Shown piece after piece: positions 8,987 through 17,615 of a stretch of DNA of 50,601 bases (position 1 is its first letter; each line of letters opens with the position of its first letter). This DNA comes from Massilia glaciei. Lineage in GTDB: Bacteria; Pseudomonadota; Gammaproteobacteria; Burkholderiales; Burkholderiaceae_D. The stretch is taken from contig NZ_PXWF02000235.1 in NCBI RefSeq assembly GCF_003011895.2, positions 1-50,601 of the forward strand, read 5' to 3'. A program made the position numbers and the translations under genes. The notes beneath the pieces were generated by a model, which ran no database searches, was not told where the DNA came from, and saw only the letters and a list, made by a program, of their open reading frames with translations.

Positions 8987-10174
8987 TCAAATCCCCCGGG
9001 CCTTGGCGCGCGCCTCTTCGGCTGCCAGCAGGCGCACCAACTCGGCGTCGCGCGCATGCTGCCGGCGGTAGCGCGCCACGCCCTCAAGCTGGTTTGCCAG
9101 GTGCGCCTTCATCATCTCAGGTCTTAGTTCAACCCCGAAGTCGGCCGGCGCGGCGTCGCCGGCCCCGCCGAAAATGCGCGCGATGACCATCCGCCCGACA
9201 TTGGCGCGGTAGTGCGACGGCTCCCAATAGTGGACCATCTGGGGGCCGGCGCGCGAGCGCGCCAGCGGCTCCGTCGTGATCGAGTTGAATCCCGAAAAAT
9301 CGAACAGGCGCGTGTCGCAGCCCTCGCGCCGGCGCGTTTGCGCCATCCGCGCCAGCGCCTGCTGCCAGCGTTCGTGGGCGCCGCCCTTGCCGCGCCGGTA
9401 CAGCGCGTCGAGCATGCTCGCGTGGGTCGGATTGATGTACAGGCGCACCCGCGTGCCGTCCCCGCACATCTGGCGCACCGCCACGCCGAAGGCTTCGAGC
9501 GCGTCGGCGGTCGGCCCCTCGCCGCGAATGAACTCGCGCAGCCGCGGCGCCACCGCCGCGCTGGTGCCGCCCCAGTGCTGCATGTGGTCGTTGATGCAGC
9601 GTTCGTCGCGCTGCCCGTAGAGCGCGAGGCTCGACTTGCAAACCGCGCCGAACGAGCCGGCCAGCACGCTCAGCGAGTCCTGCGTCATGTCGAGCGTGAG
9701 GGCGCGCTTGAGGTTGATCAAGCCGCGGTGGGCGAAGAAGTGGCCGCCGCCGGCGACCAGCTCGCGGTCGAAATCGGCGCCCACCGCCAGCGAGAACGAG
9801 GGCGCGTCGACGCCCCAGACCACGGTGGCGGGCCGGCCGACGCGGCGCGCGTGCAGGGCCATGGCGGCGGCGTCGCCGAGCGAGGCGCCCGACAGCGCGC
9901 CGTTGAACACGGTCTGCCCCGCGAACGCGGGCACGCCCGCCGGCAGCGCCAGCTCGGTGCGTGAATTGCCCAGGTAGAGCACCTGCGGCCGGTAGCGCGC
10001 CAACGCATAGGTTTTGCCCCAGGCGCTGAGCTTTTCGCGCGCCGGGCGCAATTGCTGCACCCGCGGCGAATCCCACTGGTGCGTCAGATGCGGATCGACG
10101 ATGTAATTGAGCGCTGCCACGCCGCCGATCGCCAAGCCGCTGGCACAGTAAAACACGGTCAGGTAGGTGCGCAT
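8987..10174 (-). CDS. SGNH-like membrane-anchored protein, partner of the MBOAT acyltransferase
   Basis: The 395-residue product starts MRTYLTVFYCASGLAIGG, a signal anchor with the rest predicted periplasmic. LYLGNSRTELAL (about residue 65) resembles SGNH block I with its catalytic Ser. HYWEPSHYRANVGRMVIAR near residue 325 resembles the final acid-x-x-His block, though the usual Asp is Glu here. Proteins of this architecture (DltD, AlgX, AlgJ type) work with MBOAT proteins to O-acetylate polysaccharides outside the membrane. It lies 8 bases behind the MBOAT gene and is the last gene of a leftward operon. I chose the ATG at 10174 because the longer upstream frame overlaps the MBOAT gene heavily. 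No named family was recognised. Confidence 0.7.
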   Translation of the reverse strand: MRTYLTVFYCASGLAIGGVAALNYIVDPHLTHQWDSPRVQQLRPAREKLSAWGKTYALARYRPQVLYLGNSRTELALPAGVPAFAGQTVFNGALSGASLGDAAAMALHARRVGRPATVVWGVDAPSFSLAVGADFDRELVAGGGHFFAHRGLINLKRALTLDMTQDSLSVLAGSFGAVCKSSLALYGQRDERCINDHMQHWGGTSAAVAPRLREFIRGEGPTADALEAFGVAVRQMCGDGTRVRLYINPTHASMLDALYRRGKGGAHERWQQALARMAQTRRREGCDTRLFDFSGFNSITTEPLARSRAGPQMVHYWEPSHYRANVGRMVIARIFGGAGDAAPADFGVELRPEMMKAHLANQLEGVARYRRQHARDAELVRLLAAEEARAKARGI

Positions 10175-10182
10175 GGCCGCCC

Positions 10183-11667
10183 TCAGAACTGGAAGTAAAG
10201 GAATTCGCTGACGCGGTTCATGCTCAGCACGCAGACGATGAACAAGCCGGCGAAGCCGAGCCCCCATGCCGGGCGCGGCCGCCAGGTGATCCACTGGCGC
10301 GCCGGCCGATGCAATATTCGTTCAAAAGCGGGCTCGTAATGACAGAATATTTCCTGCGTCGTCGGCGCGAAAAAGGCCAGCACGGCGGCCAGCGCGAGCG
10401 CCGGCAGGCCCAGTCCGACCAGTTCGATCCAGCGCAGGCCGTCGAATCCGACCGCGCCGGGGAGCCACTGCGCCAGCGGCGCGAAGGCGCGCGGCAGCGA
10501 CACGCCGTTGGCGCCGGCCAGCGCGCCGAGGATGTCGAAGGCGGTGCCGAAATCGGGCGCGCGGAAGAACACCCAGGCCAGCATGACGGCGAGGAAGGTG
10601 AGCGCCTGCGCCGCCAGTGGCGCCAGCCTGAACCCGCCCCAGGCCTGCCAGCAATGGTGCAACACCAGGAAGCCGCCGTGCAGCGCGCCCCAGGCCACGA
10701 AGGTCCAGCCGGCGCCATGCCACAAGCCGCCCAGCAGCATGGTGAGCATCAGGTTGCGGTAGCGTTTGAGCCGCCCGAGGCGCCCTCCCCCAAGCGCTAT
10801 ATACAGGTAGTCGCGCAAAAAGCGCGACAGCGTCATGTGCCAGCGGCGCCAGAACGCGCCGATGTCGAGCGCCTTGTGCGGCGCGTTGAAGTTGAGCGGC
10901 AGCTTGACGCCGAACATGCGCGACAAGCCAATCGCCATGTCCGAATAGCCCGAAAAATCGAAATACAGCTGGAACGTGTAGGCCAGCACCCCGACCCAGG
11001 CCTCGATCATCTGCGGATGGGCCCCGGCGGCGAACACGGGTCCCGCCAGCGGCGAGAGGTTGTCGGCGATGAGCACCTTCTTGGCCAGGCCGACGACGAA
11101 GATCGACATCCCGATGGCGAAGTTGGCCGCCAGCGGCCGGTAGTTCCGCGCGTCGGCGAACTGCGGCATCATCTCCTTGTGGTGCAGCACCGGTCCGGCC
11201 ACCAGATGCGGGAAGTAGCTGACGAAAAGAAAATAGTGGCTAAAGCGCACCTCGCTCGCCTCGCGCCGGTGGCAGTCGACCAAAAAAGCAATCTGCGTGA
11301 ACGTGAAAAACGAGATCCCGACCGGCAGAATTATGGCCAGCTGCGACTGCGCGCCGACCGCGCCGAGGAAAAAATTGGCGTATTTATAGTAGGCCAGCAG
11401 CGCCAGGTTGGCCGCCACCGCGGCCAGCAGCACGCGCCGGCGCGCGGTCCCGGCGGCGTGAGTGATGGCGCGCGCGGCGGCGAAGTTGAACATGATCGAG
11501 GCCAGCAGCAGCGGCACGTGGCGCGCGCTCCCGACCCCGTAGAACGCGAGCGAGGCCATCCCCAGCCATACGGCGGCCCAGCGCGGACTGGTCCGCCCGA
11601 GCACGAAGAAGCCCGCCAGCACCAGCGGCAGGTAGAGGAACAGGAAGCTGAACGAGTTAAACAGCAA
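10183..11667 (-). CDS. MBOAT family O-acyltransferase (AlgI-like)
   Basis: This 494-residue polytopic membrane protein begins MLFNSFSFLFLYLPLVLAGF, the standard start of AlgI/DltB-type acyltransferases. FWRRWHMTLSRFLRDYLY (about residues 267-284) and GGLWHGAGWTFVAWGALHG carry the conserved His residues, the second being the presumed catalytic one. The protein passes acyl groups, usually acetyl from acetyl-CoA, through the membrane to a periplasmic transferase. The SGNH-like protein encoded directly downstream is the natural partner. The start overlaps the end of the upstream glycosyltransferase gene by 11 bases. Together the pair implies an O-acetylated EPS. Confidence 0.93.
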   Translation of the reverse strand: MLFNSFSFLFLYLPLVLAGFFVLGRTSPRWAAVWLGMASLAFYGVGSARHVPLLLASIMFNFAAARAITHAAGTARRRVLLAAVAANLALLAYYKYANFFLGAVGAQSQLAIILPVGISFFTFTQIAFLVDCHRREASEVRFSHYFLFVSYFPHLVAGPVLHHKEMMPQFADARNYRPLAANFAIGMSIFVVGLAKKVLIADNLSPLAGPVFAAGAHPQMIEAWVGVLAYTFQLYFDFSGYSDMAIGLSRMFGVKLPLNFNAPHKALDIGAFWRRWHMTLSRFLRDYLYIALGGGRLGRLKRYRNLMLTMLLGGLWHGAGWTFVAWGALHGGFLVLHHCWQAWGGFRLAPLAAQALTFLAVMLAWVFFRAPDFGTAFDILGALAGANGVSLPRAFAPLAQWLPGAVGFDGLRWIELVGLGLPALALAAVLAFFAPTTQEIFCHYEPAFERILHRPARQWITWRPRPAWGLGFAGLFIVCVLSMNRVSEFLYFQF

Positions 11668-12742
11668 GCCGCTCTCCCCCGTCGCGCCGCGCCGGCGCCG
11701 ACAGCACGTCGGCGTAGCAGCCGGCGATCTGGCCGGCCACGCGCTCCCACGTGAAACGGCGCACCAGAGCGCGCACCAGCTCGCGCGGCGGCGGCGCGCC
11801 GACCAGCCCGAGCACGGCCCGCTTTTGCGCGGCGGTGTCGTCCCAGCGCACCTTTTTGAGCGCGAACTCGCTGTCGGGCAGTTCGAGCGCGCTTTCGGCC
11901 GTCATCACCACCGGCGTGCCGCTGGCCAGGGCCTCGAGCACCGACAGCGGAAACACCTCCCCCTGGCTGGGCAGCACGAACACCGAGGCGGCCGCGTAGG
12001 CGCTCGCGAGCAGCGCGTCGTCGTGGCGCAGCGGCCCGAGCCAGGTCACGCCGCACACGTTGCGCACCCGCCGCAGGTAGTCACGGTCGCACTCCTGCGC
12101 CTGGCCGATCAGAACGAAGGGCAGCTTCAGGTCGGCCAGCGCGTGCGCCATCGCGAGCTGGTTCTTGTAGGGCGAGATGGCGCCGGCCATGAGCACGAAA
12201 TCGCCCCCGATGCCGGTGTGCCGGCGGAAGTGGTCGGCGCCGGACTTGAAGAAATGCGGACTGATCCCGTTCGGGAAGACCCGTATCTTGCTGTCCTCGA
12301 TCAGGAACGCGGCGTTGATCGCGCGCCGCTCGGCCTCGCCCAGCGCCACCACCAGGTTCGCCATCTGCAGCGCGCGCCGCATCTGCGCGTAGCTGGTCTG
12401 CACGTTCCATGATGTCAGGCGGCCGATCAGGCGCTCGGCGACGCGCGCGCAGCCGCCGCTGGCGCGGTTCCAGCCCGGCGAGATCAGCGGCGACAACACC
12501 ACCGGCACGCCCAGTTCGGCGGCCGCCTCGACGATGCGGTGGTTGCCGTTGGTGGCCGCGAACACGTGGACCAGGTCGAAGTCGCCCAGGCGCGAGCGGC
12601 ACGGGTCGAGCAGTTCGACCGAGACTTTGCGCCGGCCGTGGCCCTCGATCCGGTTGAGCGCGGCGATGGTTTCGCGCACCTGGATCTGGAGCCCCCCCTC
12701 GCGCTGGAACAGCATGGGATAGGACAGTATGCCGATTCGCAT
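11657..12742 (-). CDS. GT4 family glycosyltransferase
   Basis: The 361-residue product starts MRIGILSYPMLFQREGGLQI, a GT-B fold N terminus with the GG loop. VFPNGISPHFF marks the middle of the protein, and SQGEVFPLSVLEALASGTPVV (around residue 275) is the E-x7-E donor-binding motif. It should add one sugar of the EPS repeat. The gene lies 11 bases behind the flippase gene and overlaps the MBOAT gene. A much longer open frame continues upstream within the flippase gene, but the text there is a shadow and the ATG at 12742 gives the conserved N terminus. Confidence 0.88.
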   Translation of the reverse strand: MRIGILSYPMLFQREGGLQIQVRETIAALNRIEGHGRRKVSVELLDPCRSRLGDFDLVHVFAATNGNHRIVEAAAELGVPVVLSPLISPGWNRASGGCARVAERLIGRLTSWNVQTSYAQMRRALQMANLVVALGEAERRAINAAFLIEDSKIRVFPNGISPHFFKSGADHFRRHTGIGGDFVLMAGAISPYKNQLAMAHALADLKLPFVLIGQAQECDRDYLRRVRNVCGVTWLGPLRHDDALLASAYAAASVFVLPSQGEVFPLSVLEALASGTPVVMTAESALELPDSEFALKKVRWDDTAAQKRAVLGLVGAPPPRELVRALVRRFTWERVAGQIAGCYADVLSAPARRDGGERLAV

Positions 12743-12753
12743 GGCGCCTCCGG

Positions 12754-14190
12754 TCAGTGTGGGAATGCGGCCGCCAGCTTGCGCCGCGCCAGGGTCAGCT
12801 CGGCGCGCAGCGGATGGCCCAGCAGCGCGAGCCCCGCCAGCCACAGGAGCAGAGATCCGGCGGCGGCCGCGGCCAGTTGGCCCGCTCCCGCCGGCAACGC
12901 CAGCAGCGCGCACGCGGGCGCGGCGCTGGTCAGCGCCGCCAGCGCCGCGCTGCCCGAACCGGCGCGCGCCTGGCGCCAGCAACCGATCCGGTTGTGGCGC
13001 GCCACGCTGCGCAAGATGAGCGCGGCGCGCACCACGGTGCCGGCCACCACGGCCCACGCCAGCGCGGCCAGGCCGAACGGCGCCGCCGCCAGCAGCAGGG
13101 CGATCCGCACCGGCACGGCCAGCGCGTCGATGCGCGCCTGCGCCTTGACCCCTCCGGTGGCCACCAGCAGGTAGCGCGCCATGCTCGAGAGGCTGTACAG
13201 CGCCGAGGACAGGCACATGATCCGCACCAGCGGGGCCGCCGCGTCCCACTGGTTGCCATACAACAGCCGCACCAGGGGCAGGGCCATCAGCGCCACGAAC
13301 GCGTAGAACGGCCACGCGAACGCGGTCATGTAGCTGACCGTGCGCAGATAGGCGGCGCTGGCGTCGCCGCCGTCGCGCGCCTGCGCCGCGTACAGCGGGA
13401 ACACCACCGGCGAGACCGCGCTGGTGATCGCCTGGTGGAACACCGACAGCACCCCGACCGCCTTGCTGAACACCCCGACCCCGCCCATGCCGATCACCTT
13501 CCCGATGATCAGGTCGGGCGCGGCGACCCCGGCCTCGTCGATCAGGGTGCCGCCGGTGGCGTAGGCGCCGAACGAGATCACCCGGCCCATGCCGGCGCGC
13601 GCGGGCAGCCACGGCAGCTCGCGCGGGCGCAGCGCCAGGCTCACGCACAACGCGGCGACGGTGGCCGCGACCGACGCCAGCGCCAGGCTCAGGAAGCCGA
13701 AGCCGCTCCACGCCAGCGCCACGGCGACGAGGAAATTGCACACGCCGTGGGCCAGGTTGATCGCGCAGATGGCGCCGAGGCGCAACTGGCGGCGCAGCAC
13801 CGGCAGCGTGATCGCCGTGAACGGGATCAGCACGAAGTTGACCGCCAACAGCTGCAGCACGGGCGCCAGCCGCGGCTCGGCGTAAAAGCGCGCCAGCGGC
13901 CAGCTCAACGCCGCCACCAGCGCCGCCAGCGGCCAGGCGAACAGGAAGCTGACCCCGAGCACCGCGCGCAGGCGCCGGCGGTCCAGCCTGCGCGCCTGGA
14001 TCACGTACTGGCCGACGCCGAAGTCGCGCAGCACCTGCACGATCCCGAGCAGCACCGCGCCGACCGAGACCACGCCGATCTCGTCGGGCGTGAGCAGGCG
14101 CGACAGGATCATGGCGCCGGCCAGCGCGAGCAGCACGAGCGCGTACTTCTCGACGAACGAGAAGGCGAGCGCGCCGCAGGTGCCGTTCAT
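12754..14190 (-). CDS. Wzx-type lipopolysaccharide/EPS flippase
   Basis: The 478-residue product is almost entirely hydrophobic, with about 12-14 predicted membrane spans. MILSRLLTPDEIGVVSVGAV and LRDFGVGQYVIQ near the N terminus are characteristic of the polysaccharide exporter branch of the MOP superfamily. Its role would be to flip the undecaprenyl-linked repeat unit from the cytoplasmic to the periplasmic leaflet. The start overlaps the stop of the upstream GT2-GT4 gene by four bases. Wzx proteins are assigned by hydropathy and context, so the exact substrate is unknown. Confidence 0.88.
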   Translation of the reverse strand: MNGTCGALAFSFVEKYALVLLALAGAMILSRLLTPDEIGVVSVGAVLLGIVQVLRDFGVGQYVIQARRLDRRRLRAVLGVSFLFAWPLAALVAALSWPLARFYAEPRLAPVLQLLAVNFVLIPFTAITLPVLRRQLRLGAICAINLAHGVCNFLVAVALAWSGFGFLSLALASVAATVAALCVSLALRPRELPWLPARAGMGRVISFGAYATGGTLIDEAGVAAPDLIIGKVIGMGGVGVFSKAVGVLSVFHQAITSAVSPVVFPLYAAQARDGGDASAAYLRTVSYMTAFAWPFYAFVALMALPLVRLLYGNQWDAAAPLVRIMCLSSALYSLSSMARYLLVATGGVKAQARIDALAVPVRIALLLAAAPFGLAALAWAVVAGTVVRAALILRSVARHNRIGCWRQARAGSGSAALAALTSAAPACALLALPAGAGQLAAAAAGSLLLWLAGLALLGHPLRAELTLARRKLAAAFPH

Positions 14191-16268
14191 GGCAGCAGCC
14201 CGGCGTAGAAATCGAGCACGCGCGCGCGCAGGATGGCCGGCGTGTAGCCGTTCTCCATCTCGGCGCGCGCGTGTTGGCCCATCAGGGCGCGCCGCGCCGG
14301 GTCGGCCAGCAGCGAGGCGACCGCGGCGGCGGTGGCGTCCGCGTCGCCGAGCGGCACCAGCAGCCCGCCCATGCTAAGGCGCAGGATGTCGGCGGTGCCC
14401 GGCACGTCGGTGCCCACCACCGGCACGCCGCAGGCCATCGCCTCGATGGTCGCGATGCCGAAGCCCTCATTGCGGCTTAGCAGCAGGTGCAGGTCGAACG
14501 CGGGCAGGATCTCCTCGACCGCGCCGACGAAGCCGGTGAATATGACGTGGCCGGACAAGCCCTTCAGCGCCACCTGCCGCTTCAATTGCGCCTCGAGCGG
14601 GCCGGTCCCGGCCAGCACCAGGCGCAGCGCAGGAAAGCGCCCGCGCAGCGCCGCCACCAGCGCGATCAGCGCCTCGGGCCGTTTTTGCGGCGACAACCGC
14701 CCCACCGCGCCGATCACCAGCGCGTCCGGCGCCAGCCCGAGGCGCCCGCGCGCGGCCAGGCGGCGCGCCGGCGATGGATAAAAGCGCGCGGTGTCGACGC
14801 TGTTCGGAATCACGCACAGGCGCGTGGCCGGCGCGAGATAGGGGCCGAAGCTGGCCATGAAGTGCTCGAGCGCAGAGACCGAGACCGCGTACACCCCGCG
14901 CACCGAGCCGAACGCCTCGCGGTACAGGGCCGCGTGCCAGGGGTGGAACTCGGCCGGCGGAAACGCGTTGTGCACGCTGAGCACGAGCGGCAGCTTGCAG
15001 TGATGCGCCAACCACAGCGCCGAGGCGCCATAGCTGGTCCAGCAAAAGGCCACATGCACCAGATCGGCGCGGAAGCGGCGCAGCTGCGGCGCGCTGAACA
15101 ACTCGGCGCGCAGCTTGTTGGTGCGGCGCCAGCGCCAGCGCTCGAAAAACTGGGGCGGGTCGAACACGGTGGCGGCGATGCCGTCGGCGCGCAGGCCGGC
15201 GGCGAGCTGGTTGAACCCGGCGAAGCGCGGCGTGGCGAGCATGCTCGCATGGCCGGCGCCGGCCAGCAGGCGCGCCTCCTGCGCCATGCGCAGCTCCATG
15301 CCGCCCAATTCGCCCGAGCAGCTCGTGATCAGCACCCGCGCGCCCCTGGGCGGCGGCGCGGGCCGCCCGAACCAGGCCTGGAAGATGAAGCCGCGCAGGT
15401 AGTGCCATTCCCAGCGCCGCAAAAAAACGGCGTCGGCGTCGCGCGCGGCGAGCGCGCGCGCCACGCCCAGCAGCTCGCGAGCCGCCTTGGCCAGCATCCA
15501 GCGCGGCACGCCGAACAGGCGCGGCGACGGGTCGGCGCCCTCCTGCACCCGGGCGCCGCGCCCGTGCCGGAAGGCGCGCCGCAAAATGCTGTCCGCCGCG
15601 AGCTGGTGCGGCCGGATGAAATGGGCCACCTTCGCCCCGGCGCAGAACCAGGCGCGGTGGCCGGCGGCGGCCACCCGCCGGTTGAATTCGGTCTCGCAGC
15701 CCATCGCGTAGGCGCCCGCGCCCGGCCCGAGCCGCTCGTCGAAGCGGTGGCCGGCCTCGAACACGGCGCGCCGCACCGCCATGTTGGCGCCCCACACCAG
15801 CCCCGGAAACACCGGCCCCTCGGCCACGTCGGTGATGGCGAACGTGACCCCCAGCGGCACCAGCCGCAGCACCCATTCTGGGGGCGCCCGCCCCCAGTCG
15901 GCCACGATGGCGCCGCCGAACACGGCGTAATCGGGATGCGCGCGCGCGCACGCGTCGAGCCGCAGCAGCCAATCGGGTTCGGGGCTCGCGTCGTCGTCGG
16001 TGAACACGAACAGATCGGCGCCTCCCTCGAGCGCGAGCGCGATGGCCTCGTTGAGCGCGGCGCTCTTGCCGCCGCGCGCGCGCCGCACGCAGCGCAGCGG
16101 CAGGCGCGAGGCGAACGAGGCGAGCAGTTCGGCGGTTACGTCGGCGCCGCCGTCGTCGACGACGATCAGCGACCAGCCGTCCCCGGGCGGATGCAGCGCG
16201 CAATAGGCGGCCAGCACTTTTGGCAGGGTCGCCGCACCATTGCAAGTAGCCATGAGAACGGTCAACAA
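14187..16268 (-). CDS. Bifunctional GT2-GT4 glycosyltransferase fusion
   Basis: One 693-residue frame holds two glycosyltransferases. Residues 1 to about 305 are GT-A type family 2: VLMATCNGAATLPKVL, the DXD-like FTDDDASPEPDWL near residue 90, and GCETEFNRRVAAAGH. After a proline-rich linker (GRPAPPPRGAR) comes a GT4 domain beginning VLITSCSGELGGMELRMAQE, with CVIPNSVDTARFYPS and SRNEGFGIATIEAMACGVPV as the donor site. The two activities would make successive transfers on the same lipid-linked acceptor. It is the first gene of a five-gene leftward operon and is divergent from the ligase at 16367. The fusion could be ancestral to the cluster or local to this strain; I cannot tell without homologues. 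Confidence 0.88.
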   Translation of the reverse strand: MLTVLMATCNGAATLPKVLAAYCALHPPGDGWSLIVVDDGGADVTAELLASFASRLPLRCVRRARGGKSAALNEAIALALEGGADLFVFTDDDASPEPDWLLRLDACARAHPDYAVFGGAIVADWGRAPPEWVLRLVPLGVTFAITDVAEGPVFPGLVWGANMAVRRAVFEAGHRFDERLGPGAGAYAMGCETEFNRRVAAAGHRAWFCAGAKVAHFIRPHQLAADSILRRAFRHGRGARVQEGADPSPRLFGVPRWMLAKAARELLGVARALAARDADAVFLRRWEWHYLRGFIFQAWFGRPAPPPRGARVLITSCSGELGGMELRMAQEARLLAGAGHASMLATPRFAGFNQLAAGLRADGIAATVFDPPQFFERWRWRRTNKLRAELFSAPQLRRFRADLVHVAFCWTSYGASALWLAHHCKLPLVLSVHNAFPPAEFHPWHAALYREAFGSVRGVYAVSVSALEHFMASFGPYLAPATRLCVIPNSVDTARFYPSPARRLAARGRLGLAPDALVIGAVGRLSPQKRPEALIALVAALRGRFPALRLVLAGTGPLEAQLKRQVALKGLSGHVIFTGFVGAVEEILPAFDLHLLLSRNEGFGIATIEAMACGVPVVGTDVPGTADILRLSMGGLLVPLGDADATAAAVASLLADPARRALMGQHARAEMENGYTPAILRARVLDFYAGLLP

Positions 16269-16366
16269 GCCCGCACCTCCCCTGATCTAGTATTGCCTGA
16301 ACCTAACAATGCAGTGTACCGATGCATTCCGCCGCCCGATTGACGGGCGTCAAGGAGTTCCAGACC
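16269..16366. promoter_or_regulatory. Divergent intergenic region, presumed promoters for two EPS operons
   Basis: This 98-base gap separates the leftward operon starting at 16268 from the rightward one starting at 16367, so both promoters should lie here or just inside the genes. It is visibly richer in A and T than its surroundings between 16281 and 16320. A TACTAG on the minus strand (16287-16292) could serve as a -10 box for the leftward operon, with CTGCAT 16 bases upstream as a poor -35. I found no convincing sigma-54 site (GG-N10-GC) on either strand. Confidence 0.4.
16352..16357 (+). promoter_or_regulatory. Ribosome binding site that sets the start of the O-ligase gene
   Basis: AAGGAG lies nine bases before the ATG at 16367. 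An in-frame ATG at 16322 has no such element, so the shorter protein beginning MRDILVTLIVL is preferred, which also matches a typical hydrophobic N terminus. Confidence 0.75.
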
Positions 16367-17614
16367 ATGCGCGACATCCTCGTTACACTGATCGTTCTCG
16401 GGTCGCTGCCGCTGATCCTGCGCTCGCCCGTCAACGGCGCCCTGATGTGGGTGTGGATCAGCGTGATGAACCCGCACACCCAGGGTTGGGGCTTCGCCAC
16501 CGCGTTCCCGTTCGCCATGGTCATAGCGCTGACCACGCTGCTGAGCCTAGCCTTCACGCGCGAGCCGCGCGCCATGCCCTGGACCCCGGTCACGCTCACG
16601 CTGCTCGCCTTCGTGGTGTGGATGAACGTGACGCTGCCGTTCTCGATCTTTCTCGACGACTCGATCCGGCAGTGGCAGAAGGTCATGAAGATAATGCTCA
16701 TGACGTTCGTGTGCATCATGCTCATCAAGTCGCGCCGCGACGTCCACCGGCTGGTCTGGGTGCTGGCCATCTCGCTCGGCTACTACGGCATCAAAGGCGG
16801 CATTTTCACGCTGCGCAACGGCGGCGGCGAGCGCGTCTGGGGCCCCGAGCAGACCTTCATCGGCGACAACAACGCCATCGCGCTCGCGCTCATCATGATC
16901 ATCCCGCTCATGTTCCACCTGCGCCAGAACAGCCCCCAGCGCTGGCTGCGCCGCGGGCTCGACGGCGCCATGCTGCTGTGCGCGCTCGCCGCGCTCGGCT
17001 CGTATTCGCGCGGCGGCCTGCTGGCCATCGCCGCCATGGTCCTCTACTGGTGGCTCAAAAGCGGCAAAAAGGCGGTCATGGGCGGCGTGTTGCTGTGCGC
17101 CGCGCCGCTGCTGCTGCTGTTTATGCCCGAGCAGTGGGGCGACCGGATGGACTCGATCCAGAACTACGACATGGACGCCTCGGCCCAGGGCCGCATCAAC
17201 GCCTGGCGCATGGCGTGGAACCTGGCGCGCGACCGCCTGTTCGGCGGCGGCTTCGAGATCTCCGACGCGACCGTGTTCGCCATCTACGCGGCCAACCCGA
17301 ACGCGGTGCACGCGGCCCACAGCATCTACTTCCAGGTGCTCGGCGAGCACGGCTTCATCGGACTCGGCCTGTACCTGCTGCTGAACTGGAGCACCTGGCG
17401 CAGCGCCAGCGTGATCATCCGCCGCGCCGCCGGCCACGCCGAGCTCGACTGGGCCGCCAGCTTGGCCGCGATGACCCAGATCAGCCTGGTCGGCTTCGCG
17501 GTCGGCGGCGCCTTCCTGAGCCTGCTCTATTTCGACGTGCCTTACTACCTGATGGGCGCCATCGTGGCGACCCGCGTTTTGGTCGAACGACAACTGGCAA
17601 GCGCCAAGGCCTGA
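16367..17614 (+). CDS. O-antigen-ligase-like protein, exosortase A system-associated (TIGR03097)
   Basis: The 415-residue membrane protein begins MRDILVTLIVLGSLPLILRS and has about ten hydrophobic spans, with a large periplasmic loop after residue 250. ALGSYSRGGLLAI and the later HAAHSIYFQVLGEHGFIGLG are signatures of the Wzy_C/O-antigen ligase superfamily. The exosortase-A-linked branch has been proposed to transfer glycans to proteins, hence the name putative O-glycosylation ligase; polymerisation of the EPS is an alternative. It is followed two bases later by a deacetylase gene. The assignment to the exosortase branch rests on the N-terminal text SPVNGALMWVWISVMNPH, which I recognise. Confidence 0.88.
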   Translation: MRDILVTLIVLGSLPLILRSPVNGALMWVWISVMNPHTQGWGFATAFPFAMVIALTTLLSLAFTREPRAMPWTPVTLTLLAFVVWMNVTLPFSIFLDDSIRQWQKVMKIMLMTFVCIMLIKSRRDVHRLVWVLAISLGYYGIKGGIFTLRNGGGERVWGPEQTFIGDNNAIALALIMIIPLMFHLRQNSPQRWLRRGLDGAMLLCALAALGSYSRGGLLAIAAMVLYWWLKSGKKAVMGGVLLCAAPLLLLFMPEQWGDRMDSIQNYDMDASAQGRINAWRMAWNLARDRLFGGGFEISDATVFAIYAANPNAVHAAHSIYFQVLGEHGFIGLGLYLLLNWSTWRSASVIIRRAAGHAELDWAASLAAMTQISLVGFAVGGAFLSLLYFDVPYYLMGAIVATRVLVERQLASAKA

Positions 17615-17615
17615 C

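Noticed and set aside
12757-14208. Long plus-strand open frame of 483 codons across the flippase gene
   Set aside because: It is Arg/Gln/His-rich shadow text opposite a clearly real membrane protein; high GC produces such frames throughout the window.
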